A DNA stretch of 6,927 bases from Akkermansia sp. (GTDB lineage Bacteria > Verrucomicrobiota > Verrucomicrobiia > Verrucomicrobiales > Akkermansiaceae), in the NCBI GenBank assembly GCA_020047775.1, contig JAIFNK010000012.1, positions 1 through 6,927 on the forward strand, read 5' to 3'. The translations under genes and the position numbers were made by a program. The notes below the pieces were generated by a model. The model was given only the letters and a program-made list of their open reading frames with translations, ran no database searches and had not been told where the DNA came from. Within the stretch, counting starts at the first letter, position 1. Every line of letters starts with the position of its first letter. Shown here piece after piece: positions 1-5,889 of the stretch.

Positions 1-194
1 GCGGCGGTGTTTTTCCCGATGGCCTCGTGGGCGGCTTTTTCCTGGCCGAGGAGCCAGCCCTGGATGTGGCGGTTGTAAACCGGGACGAACTCGTCGAAGC
101 CGAAACTGCGTTTTACCTCGGTCGTCTCACGCCGGCAGCCTGCGAACAGGCCGAGGCAGGCGGTGAGAATCACGAACTGGTAGAAACGGCGCAT
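1..194 (-). CDS. Lipoprotein, probable solute-binding protein of the Yej-type transporter (3' part outside window)
   Basis: Only the first 64 codons are in the window. The start is MRRFYQFVILTACLGLFAGC: a basic n-region, a hydrophobic h-region and a lipobox LFAGC ending at Cys20, so the product should be a lipidated periplasm-facing protein. Arg at +2 of the mature form gives no Asp inner-membrane retention signal. The mature part begins with a short charged linker, then a helix-like FDEFVPVYNRHIQGWL stretch (residues 33-48), which I do not recognise as a named domain. The ATG shares one base with the yejE stop (TGATG), and no Shine-Dalgarno is visible, so translational coupling is likely. 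Position directly after two peptide-permease genes suggests the YejA-like receptor (family 5 solute-binding protein). This is inferred from context, because the binding domain lies outside the window. Enterobacterial YejA is, from memory, not a lipoprotein, so the anchoring would differ. Confidence 0.75.
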   Translation of the reverse strand, partial: MRRFYQFVILTACLGLFAGCRRETTEVKRSFGFDEFVPVYNRHIQGWLLGQEKAAHEAIGKNTA

Positions 195-1756
195 CAGCGG
201 TAGTAGGTGAATTTTTTAGGATCCAACGCCTCGCGCACGGCCTCGCCGACGAAGGTGATGAGCACCAGAAGCCCGACCAGACAGACGAAGGTGGAGGTGA
301 CCAGCCACGGAGCGGATAGATTGGCGAGTCCGTCGTTGAGCAGGCGGCCCCACGACGCGTATTCCGGCGGCAGGCCGAACCCGAGGTAGTCGAGCGCGGT
401 GAGCGAGAAGATCAGCCCGGACATCGAGAACGGGACCAGCGTCACGATGATGGCGACGGTGTTAGGCAGCAGGTGGTTGAAAATGATCCGCGGGGTGCCC
501 GCGCCGAGCACCCGGGCGGCGGCGATGTAGTCGCGCGCCTTGTCGCGGTAGGCGGCGGTGCGCATCAGCGAGGCGATGCCCATCCAGCCGAAGACGATCA
601 GGATGGCGAGGATGATGCCGAGCCCCTTGTATTTTTCCGGCACCATGCTGGAGAGGATGATGATGACGAACAGGAACGGGATGTTGGAAAAAATCTCGAT
701 GAGCCGGTCGGCAACGATGTCGAACCAGCCGCCGAAGTAGCCCATGAGCATGCCGATGGTGATGCCTACCAGATAGACGACGGGTAGGAAGATCAGCGCG
801 GCCTTGAGATTCACCTGGAGGCCGCCGTAGAGGTAGGCGACGAGGTCGTAGCCTTGCGAGGTGGTGCCCAGCCAGTTGCCGGTCTCGGGCAGCGGCGGGG
901 CCGGGTGGTATTTCACGGCGCGGATGTCGCTGGATTTTTTGGTGAGGAAATCCTCCTTTGCGCCGGGGCCGGTGTATTTTTCCGAGATGGGTTCGCCCTC
1001 GCGGTATTCCGCGCTGTAAACGGGCGTGCCGGATTCATCCCAACCATCAACCGGGCCACTGATGATGCCGCGCCGCAGGGTGTGGCGGAGGTGCATGCGG
1101 GCGTCGTCGATGTCATAGTATTTCGCGGCGAGCCCGAAGTAAGGATCCGTGCCGCCGCCTTCATGATAGGTCCTGCCGCGCTTTTCCATCGACCGCGAGC
1201 GCGGGGCGAGCGTGTCGCCGGTGGGATCATAGGGGACGAGCGGCAGGATGACGCGGCCCTTGCCGGCGGCTTTGAAATCGCGCTTCAGGTCCCGGTAGTT
1301 CGCGGGGGCCTCGGCGCGCGGGCCTTCGATGCCGAAGTCCTTGTTTTTGAGATCGCCGGAAAGAAACGCCGGGAAGCGCCATTTGCCGTCCTGCTCGACA
1401 GCGAGCGCGCGTTTTCCGACGACGACCTGGTCGAGCGCGGCGATGCCGAACAGCCCTAGCAGGATGAGCAGCGAGTAGTAGCCGCGCTTGATTTCGCGAA
1501 AGCGCCGGACGCGCCTGACCGTCACCGGATTCGGCGGCCCGCCGGTGAACGAGCGGACGATCATCGTCAGTCCGGCGAAAATGAGCAGCCCGGCCGATAG
1601 CCAGCCGAACCACGGGAGTTCGCCGGATTTCAACCATGGCACCTGGCGGCTCGTTTCGAAAAACCAGCGCGCGGTGGGGAAGGCGATGCCCTTGAGCTCG
1701 CCAACGACCGCGAGGGCGCCGAGGAGAGTTAGAAAAGCTCCGGTGATCCGCCTCAT
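194..1756 (-). CDS. yejE: Peptide ABC transporter permease, YejE family, with N-terminal extension and periplasmic insertion
   Basis: Inner-membrane permease half (binding-protein-dependent transport family, DppC/OppC branch); its partner is the YejB homologue just upstream. I count 520 residues from the ATG at 1756, against about 341 in E. coli YejE. Predicted membrane helices lie at about 4-24 and 48-67 (both extra), 92-111, 319-341, 367-383, 389-408, 434-458 and 490-514. RRGYWSL-like (RGYYSL, 91-96), the DGKWRFP stretch (123-129) and NWLGTTSQGYD (294-304) align with E. coli YejE. The cytoplasmic EAA-type loop that contacts the ATPase is AAARVLGAG followed by NHLLPN (412-432). The C terminus GEAVREALDPKK also matches. 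Residues about 184-283 form extra periplasmic sequence. The frame is open 57 bases further upstream inside yejB, but 1756 follows the yejB stop after one base and begins a sensible helix, so I prefer it. No Shine-Dalgarno is seen, so coupling to yejB is likely. Confidence 0.9.
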   Translation of the reverse strand: MRRITGAFLTLLGALAVVGELKGIAFPTARWFFETSRQVPWLKSGELPWFGWLSAGLLIFAGLTMIVRSFTGGPPNPVTVRRVRRFREIKRGYYSLLILLGLFGIAALDQVVVGKRALAVEQDGKWRFPAFLSGDLKNKDFGIEGPRAEAPANYRDLKRDFKAAGKGRVILPLVPYDPTGDTLAPRSRSMEKRGRTYHEGGGTDPYFGLAAKYYDIDDARMHLRHTLRRGIISGPVDGWDESGTPVYSAEYREGEPISEKYTGPGAKEDFLTKKSSDIRAVKYHPAPPLPETGNWLGTTSQGYDLVAYLYGGLQVNLKAALIFLPVVYLVGITIGMLMGYFGGWFDIVADRLIEIFSNIPFLFVIIILSSMVPEKYKGLGIILAILIVFGWMGIASLMRTAAYRDKARDYIAAARVLGAGTPRIIFNHLLPNTVAIIVTLVPFSMSGLIFSLTALDYLGFGLPPEYASWGRLLNDGLANLSAPWLVTSTFVCLVGLLVLITFVGEAVREALDPKKFTYYR

Positions 1757-1757
1757 G

Positions 1758-3092
1758 TTATTCGAATTTGATGCGCGGATCGACCAGCGCGACGGTGAGA
1801 TCCGAAATGACATTCCCCACCAGCGTGAGCAATGCGGCGATGGTGAGAGTCCCCATGATGACAGGCACGTCGCGCTCGACGACCGACTGGAATTGCAGCA
1901 GCCCGAAGCCCTGGATGTCGAACACCCGCTCGATCAACATGGATCCGCTCACAAAAATGGTGATCAATCCGCCGAGGCTTGTCGCAACGGGGATCATCGA
2001 GTTCCGGAACGCATGGCCGAAGACCGCGCCGCGGAAACTGGCACCCTTGGCGACGGCGGTGCGCACGTAGTCGGCGGCGAGATTGTCCATCAGATTGTTC
2101 TTCACCAGCATTGTCAGCATCGCGAAGCCGCCGACGATATAACAGGTGAGCGGCAGCACGGTGTGATGGGCGAGATCCTTGATCTGGTCCCAGCGGTTCA
2201 TTTCGCCGAAGTCCGCGCTGGTCAGGCCGAAGAGCGGGAAGAGATTCGCCCGCGCTCCGAGGTGGACGAGCAGGATGGCGCCGAGCGCGAATCCGGGGAT
2301 CGAGTAGCCGAGGAAAATGAGCACCGAGCTCGCGGAATCGATGAAAGTCCGGTGTTTCAGCGCTTTCAAAACCCCCAGCGGCAGACACACGGCATAAGTG
2401 ATGAGCGTGGTGAGCAGCCCGAAATAAACGGCGATGGGCATGCGGCTGGCGATCATTTCCACGACCGGATCGCCATAGACCATCGACCGCCCGAGGTTGC
2501 CCTGGAGCATGCCGGAGAAGCTGGATTTAAAGACAACGGCGCGGTCGCGGTAGGCGGGTTTCTCGGTGGTGCCGGAATTCCGGCGGAGGTAGCGCTCCTG
2601 GCGGTCCGTCTCGGTTTCATAACGGATTTTCCAGTTTTCATCCGCGATGGATTCGCCGGTTTCGGAAAACACCGCGGAAACGACCATGCCGTTCTCGCGC
2701 TTGACGTGGACGAGCCGACCGTCGCCTTTCAAGACAAGCAGGGCGGTGGTTTTTCCGTCAATCGAGCCGCCGATCGTTTCGTCCGACTGGATGTCGAACT
2801 CGCCCTTCGAAATCTGGACTTCCCGCGGGAAAATCCCGAGCCACTGGCCGTAGGCGGTGAGCGTGTTTTTATCGAGGCCGTAGTCTTCCTCGAGTTCCTC
2901 CAGTTGTTCGTCGCTCAGGCCGCCCTTGGAGCTGGCGGAAGCGCCCTTGCCCTTTCCGCCTTCCGCGGCTTGCTGAAGCATCCGGTCAATCGGCCCACCC
3001 GGGACAAACCGGGTGATCGTGAAGACCAGCAGCGTGATCCCGATCAAGGTCGGCGGAATCAGCAGCAGGCGGCGGAGGAAGTAACTTTTCAC
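1758..3092 (-). CDS. yejB: Peptide ABC transporter permease, YejB family, with about 105-residue periplasmic insertion
   Basis: First gene of the leftward cluster; 444 residues from a GTG start (E. coli YejB about 364). It forms the heterodimeric membrane channel with YejE. Start: MKSYFLRRLLLIPPTL, then FVPGGPIDR (29-37), matching the OppB/YejB N terminus. Helices lie at about 8-30, 221-242, 255-279, 321-340, 377-397 and 421-441. The EAA-type ATPase-contact loop is DYVRTAVAKGASF (351-363) followed by HAFRNS (370-375). It ends LVDPRIKFE, nearly identical to the LVDPRIDFE of E. coli YejB, which separates it from OppB/DppB. Residues 41-60 are a Gly/Ser/Lys-rich linker. Residues about 87-194 interrupt the usual junction between a WLG-type segment (84-86) and GNLGRS (198-203). 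Helix topology places this insertion in the periplasm. No Shine-Dalgarno precedes the GTG. The known E. coli system YejABEF imports peptides, including microcin C; the substrate here is unknown. Confidence 0.92.
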   Translation of the reverse strand: MKSYFLRRLLLIPPTLIGITLLVFTITRFVPGGPIDRMLQQAAEGGKGKGASASSKGGLSDEQLEELEEDYGLDKNTLTAYGQWLGIFPREVQISKGEFDIQSDETIGGSIDGKTTALLVLKGDGRLVHVKRENGMVVSAVFSETGESIADENWKIRYETETDRQERYLRRNSGTTEKPAYRDRAVVFKSSFSGMLQGNLGRSMVYGDPVVEMIASRMPIAVYFGLLTTLITYAVCLPLGVLKALKHRTFIDSASSVLIFLGYSIPGFALGAILLVHLGARANLFPLFGLTSADFGEMNRWDQIKDLAHHTVLPLTCYIVGGFAMLTMLVKNNLMDNLAADYVRTAVAKGASFRGAVFGHAFRNSMIPVATSLGGLITIFVSGSMLIERVFDIQGFGLLQFQSVVERDVPVIMGTLTIAALLTLVGNVISDLTVALVDPRIKFE

Positions 3093-3108
3093 AAGGTTGT
3101 CGCCCGTG

Positions 3109-3136
3109 TTTTTAATCGCAGGCCGGAATGTTGCAA
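3109..3136 (-). promoter_or_regulatory. Weak candidate promoter for the yejB cluster
   Basis: Read on the minus strand, TTGCAA (3136-3131) resembles a -35 box (4 of 6) and TAAAAA (3114-3109) a -10 box (4 of 6), with a 16-base spacer. A start near 3102 would leave a leader of only about 10 bases before the GTG at 3092, in keeping with the missing Shine-Dalgarno. The match is weak and PVC-type promoters are poorly defined, so this is tentative. Confidence 0.2.
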
Positions 3137-3145
3137 GCCCCGACC

Positions 3146-3194
3146 CGACGCTTCAGGGGTGATCAAAAGACAGTTCCTGCTTGATGAAGCGTCG
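3146..3194. repeat. Perfect 10-bp inverted repeat in the divergent promoter region
   Basis: CGACGCTTCA at 3146-3155 and TGAAGCGTCG at 3185-3194 are exact reverse complements, separated by 29 bases. Inside the spacer, TCAA (3163-3166) and TTGA (3181-3184) add four more pairs after a seven-base bulge on one side. The repeat lies between the two divergent clusters, so it could be a DNA operator for a dimeric regulator acting on both, or a hairpin in the oppA leader. Its right arm starts one base into an alternative ATG at 3184, which slightly favours the downstream start at 3250. Confidence 0.6.
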
Positions 3195-3249
3195 ATTTTC
3201 CAAAAATTCGCCTGCATTGCGCGTCAAGTCCGTCATCCTCCGCCCCGTG

Positions 3250-4851
3250 ATGCTCCGCCGTTTGTTGTTGATATCAGCCCCTGTCGGTTTGCTGCTCGCC
3301 TCCTGCCAGAAGGAAACCCAGGTCGAAAAGGCCAACCGCGAGGGCATTCTGCTGGTCGGAAATTCCGCGGAACCGAAGGCACTGGACCATCAACTCGTCA
3401 CCGGGGTGATCGAGAGCAAGATCATCACCAGCCTGTTCGAGGGATTGGTCTCGGATGACGCCTCGCAGGACGGCGCGGCCCCGCCCGGCGCGGCGACTTC
3501 CTGGACGCACAACGATGCCATGACCGAGTGGGTCTTCCACCTTCAACCGGAGGGGAAATGGTCCGATGGCGCGCCGGTGACGGCGCATGATTTCGTGTTC
3601 TCCTACCATCGCCTGCTGCACCCGGATTTCGCCGGGCCGTATGCGGAAATGCTGTATTTCATCGAAGGCGCGGAGGATTTCAACAAAGGGAAAGTCACGG
3701 ATTTCTCCCAAGTCGGCGTGACCGCGGTGGACGACTTCACGTTGCGGGTGAAGCTGCGCGAACCGGTGCCCTACCTGCCGGCGCTGACGCGCCATTACAC
3801 CTGGTTCCCGGTCCCGCGGCACGTGGTGCTTCAGCATGGGAAAATGACCGACCGTTTCACCAAATGGAGCACGCGGGAGCATCTGGTCGGCAACGGCGCG
3901 TTCAAGATCAAGGAGTGGAGGTTCCATGATTTCATCGAGGTCACCCGCAATCCTTACCACTGGGACGCGGCCAACGTCGGCTTGAACGGCATCCGCTTCT
4001 TCCCGATCGAGAACCCCTACACGGAGACCCGCGCGTTTCTCTCCGGCCAGCTCCACACCACCTATCAGCTCCCGTCCGACCTGATCCGCTCCGTGAAGGA
4101 AAAGGACGCGCACTACCTCCGCCAGGAACCCTACGTCGGCACCACCTTCATCCGACTGAACACCACCCGCCCCGCCCTGTCCGATTCGCGGGTGCGGCAG
4201 GCGCTCTCACTCACGCTGGACCGCGAACAAATCTGCGAACACATCATGGAGGGATTTTTCCCCACCGCCTCGCTGACCCCGAAAATGGGGGATTACGTCC
4301 CTGAGCCAAAGCTTTCGTTCCATCCTGAAAAAGCCCGCGCCCTGCTCGCCGAGGCGGGTTTTCCCAATGGCGACGGCTTCCCGGTTTTTTCCCTGATGAT
4401 CGCCCGCCCCGCCGCCCGCGCCGGTGCCGAGGCGGTCCAGGCGATGTGGAAAAAGCACCTCAACATCCGCGTCAACATCCAGAACCGCGACTGGGGTTCC
4501 TACATGAGCGCCCAGCAATCACTGAACTTCGACATGGCCTCCGCCGGCTGGATCGGCGACTACCTCGACCCCACCACTTTCCTCAACATGTGGACCGCCG
4601 GAAACGGCAATAACAACACGGGCTGGAGCGATCCCCGCTACGAAGCACTCCTCCGCGAAGCTGCTTTAAAAGCCGACCCCACCGAGCGCTTCGCCCTGTT
4701 CCGGCAGGCGGAATCGCTGCTCATGGACGCCCAGCCGATCCTGCCGATATCCCACTACACCCGCAACTACCTGCTCCGGTCGGAAGTGAAGGGCTGGCAC
4801 CCGCTGCTGCTCGACAACCACCCGTGGAACACCATCCACCTCAAACGCTGA
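3250..4851 (+). CDS. oppA: Oligopeptide ABC transporter substrate-binding lipoprotein (OppA family)
   Basis: Periplasm-facing receptor that would capture peptides and deliver them to OppBC; family 5 solute-binding protein of 533 residues (E. coli OppA 543). The chosen ATG gives MLRRLLLISAPVGLLLASC, a compact lipoprotein signal with lipobox LASC and lipidated Cys19. An in-frame ATG at 3184 would add 22 residues and bury this signal, so it is less likely. Family hallmarks: the AEPKALD segment followed by LFEGLV near the mature start, WSDGAPVTAHDFVFS (104-118), EPVPYLPAL, NGAFKIKEW, the RVRQALSLTLDRE helix region, and AGWIGDYLDPTTF (432-444). That last motif matches AGWCADYNEPTSF of E. coli OppA. 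Its Asp (Asp437 here) corresponds to the residue that pairs with the peptide amino terminus in enterobacterial OppA, which supports peptide rather than metal or sugar binding. No Shine-Dalgarno is seen. oppB follows after 15 bp. Confidence 0.93.
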   Translation: MLRRLLLISAPVGLLLASCQKETQVEKANREGILLVGNSAEPKALDHQLVTGVIESKIITSLFEGLVSDDASQDGAAPPGAATSWTHNDAMTEWVFHLQPEGKWSDGAPVTAHDFVFSYHRLLHPDFAGPYAEMLYFIEGAEDFNKGKVTDFSQVGVTAVDDFTLRVKLREPVPYLPALTRHYTWFPVPRHVVLQHGKMTDRFTKWSTREHLVGNGAFKIKEWRFHDFIEVTRNPYHWDAANVGLNGIRFFPIENPYTETRAFLSGQLHTTYQLPSDLIRSVKEKDAHYLRQEPYVGTTFIRLNTTRPALSDSRVRQALSLTLDREQICEHIMEGFFPTASLTPKMGDYVPEPKLSFHPEKARALLAEAGFPNGDGFPVFSLMIARPAARAGAEAVQAMWKKHLNIRVNIQNRDWGSYMSAQQSLNFDMASAGWIGDYLDPTTFLNMWTAGNGNNNTGWSDPRYEALLREAALKADPTERFALFRQAESLLMDAQPILPISHYTRNYLLRSEVKGWHPLLLDNHPWNTIHLKR

Positions 4852-4866
4852 AATCCCTCCTGAGCC

Positions 4867-5793
4867 ATGTTTTCAACCGTCGTCCAACGTTTTCTCCAGG
4901 GAATCTTCGTCCTCTTTGTGCTCTTCACGGTCACGTTTTTCCTGATCAAGGCCCTCCCCGGCGGCCCCTTCAAATCCGCCGAGAAGGCGATTCCCCAGCA
5001 CATTCGGGAAAAAATCGAGGCCTACTACGGGCTCGATCAACCGGTGCGGGTCCAGTATCTCCGGCAGGTGAAAAACATCGTCCAGGGCGATCCCGGCCTC
5101 AGTTTGCGCCTCGAAGGACGCGAGGTGACCGAAATCATTTCCCAGGCATTTCCCGTCTCCGTCCGGCTCGGCCTCGCCGCCATGGTCATCGCCATTTGCA
5201 TCGGCATTCCGCTAGGAGTCATCGCCGCGTGGAAGAAAAACACACTCATGGACTACTCCGCCATGGCCGTGGCGATGATCGGCATCTGCATCCCCGCCTT
5301 CGTCATCGGGCCGCTGCTGGCAGACCAATTCGGCCGCCGGATGAACCTGCTGCCGGCGATGGGTTGGGACCCCACCTCGCCCACCTCCTGGGTGCTGCCC
5401 GCCGTGACCCTCGGGCTGGCCACCGCCGCCTATCTGTCCCGCCTCACCCGCGCCGGCATGCTGGAAATCCTCAGTCAGGACTACATCCGCACCGCCAAGG
5501 CCAAGGGTGTCGGCAGTTTCCGGATGCTCGTCCGCCACAGCCTGCGCGGCGGCATCATCCCGGCGGTCGCCTTCATCGGTCCCGCCTTCGCGTCGATCAT
5601 TTCCGGTTCGGTCGTCATCGAGAGCATCTTCGCCATGCCCGGACTCGGCCTGCACTTCATCAAGGCCATCGAGGTCGGCGATGCCCCGGTCATTCTCGGC
5701 ATCGTCATGCTCTACGGCACCCTCATCATCACCGCCAACTTCCTCACCGACCTCCTCGGCCTCTGGCTCAATCCCCGGCTAAGAGGAAGTTGA
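4867..5793 (+). CDS. oppB: Oligopeptide ABC transporter permease OppB
   Basis: Inner-membrane permease subunit pairing with OppC; 308 residues against 306 in E. coli OppB, with close similarity throughout. Visible hallmarks: first helix about 8-30 ending KALPGGPF, the YYGLDQPV segment, GDPGLSL, FPVSVRLG (95-102), and the PAFVIGPLLAD helix. The EAA-type ATPase-contact loop is DYIRTAKAKGVGS (205-217) followed by RHSLRGG. Next come GPAFASIISGSVVIESIF and MPGLGLHF. Unlike the neighbouring YejB, there is no insertion after helix 1, and this gene has normal family length. The start ATG is 15 bp after oppA without a Shine-Dalgarno. The end, NPRLRGS, departs from the usual DPK/RIRY-like terminus. The last codons lie in the left arm of the inverted repeat of the oppB-oppC spacer, so repeat insertion may have replaced the original terminal codons. 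Confidence 0.95.
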   Translation: MFSTVVQRFLQGIFVLFVLFTVTFFLIKALPGGPFKSAEKAIPQHIREKIEAYYGLDQPVRVQYLRQVKNIVQGDPGLSLRLEGREVTEIISQAFPVSVRLGLAAMVIAICIGIPLGVIAAWKKNTLMDYSAMAVAMIGICIPAFVIGPLLADQFGRRMNLLPAMGWDPTSPTSWVLPAVTLGLATAAYLSRLTRAGMLEILSQDYIRTAKAKGVGSFRMLVRHSLRGGIIPAVAFIGPAFASIISGSVVIESIFAMPGLGLHFIKAIEVGDAPVILGIVMLYGTLIITANFLTDLLGLWLNPRLRGS

Positions 5794-5889
5794 GAGTTGA
5801 TCGAAAGACTCAAAAAACGGACCGCGGGATTCATCCCGGCTTTCATTCATTCATTTCTTCCCTCTCAACCTTCAACTCTCAACCTCTTC
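5783..5889 (+). repeat. Heptamer-based inverted repeat spanning the oppB-oppC spacer
   Basis: The left arm 5783-5800 (GAGGAAGTTGAGAGTTGA) and the right arm 5872-5889 (TCAACTCTCAACCTCTTC) pair over 18 positions. Twelve inner pairs (5789-5800 with 5872-5883) are perfect; the outer six contain one mismatch and one G-T. The right arm is part of three tandem heptamers CTCAACC-TTCAACT-CTCAACC (5864-5884); the left arm is the same motif reversed. The oppB stop TGA (5791-5793) lies in the left arm and the oppC ATG (5890) follows the right arm with no gap. The enclosed 71 bases also hold a small hairpin, GGGA-TTCA-TCCC with one added C-G pair (5825-5838), and a TTCA microsatellite. Confidence 0.75.
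5842..5853 (+). repeat. TTCA tetranucleotide microsatellite
   Basis: Three perfect tandem copies of TTCA, with another TTCA nearby at 5830-5833. It lies in the non-coding oppB-oppC spacer, upstream of the preferred oppC start. Changes in copy number would therefore alter spacer length and loop size, not the protein. Confidence 0.6.

Larger units (their letters stand above)
3093..3249. promoter_or_regulatory. Divergent intergenic region between yejB and oppA
   Basis: About 157 bp separate the GTG of yejB from the preferred ATG of oppA. All transcription of both clusters visible here must start in or near this segment. I see no strong consensus sigma-70 promoter on the plus strand. It carries a 10-bp perfect inverted repeat (listed separately), the palindromes TTGCAA (3131-3136) and TGATCA (3160-3165), and A/T-rich patches at 3109-3116 and 3196-3209. 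The oppA frame is open back to a TTG at 3181 and an ATG at 3184, so if one of those is the true start, the region is shorter. Confidence 0.6.

Noticed and set aside
1757..1813. Longer yejE beginning at 1813
   Set aside because: It would add 19 polar residues translated from an alternative frame of the yejB end (MSFRISPS...). The ATG at 1756 directly after the yejB stop is the usual arrangement.
3181..3249. Earlier oppA starts (TTG 3181, ATG 3184, GTG 3247)
   Set aside because: The upstream starts place 22-23 basic and polar residues before an otherwise ideal lipoprotein signal and overlap the inverted repeat; GTG 3247 adds only one residue and cannot be excluded.
1488..3458. Long open frame on the plus strand opposite yejB, about 656 codons
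   Set aside because: It is antisense to yejB/yejE, is full of His, Gln, Asp and Glu runs typical of the complement of GC-rich genes, and has no recognisable domain. The minus-strand genes match known families end to end.
3274..4113. Minus-strand open frame of 279 codons inside oppA
   Set aside because: It is antisense to a clear OppA homologue, and its composition and lack of motifs mark it as the complement frame.
5797..5889. Earlier oppC start at TTG 5797
   Set aside because: The added residues come from the repeat-bearing spacer and match nothing in OppC, whereas the SLWQDA motif follows the ATG at 5890 closely.
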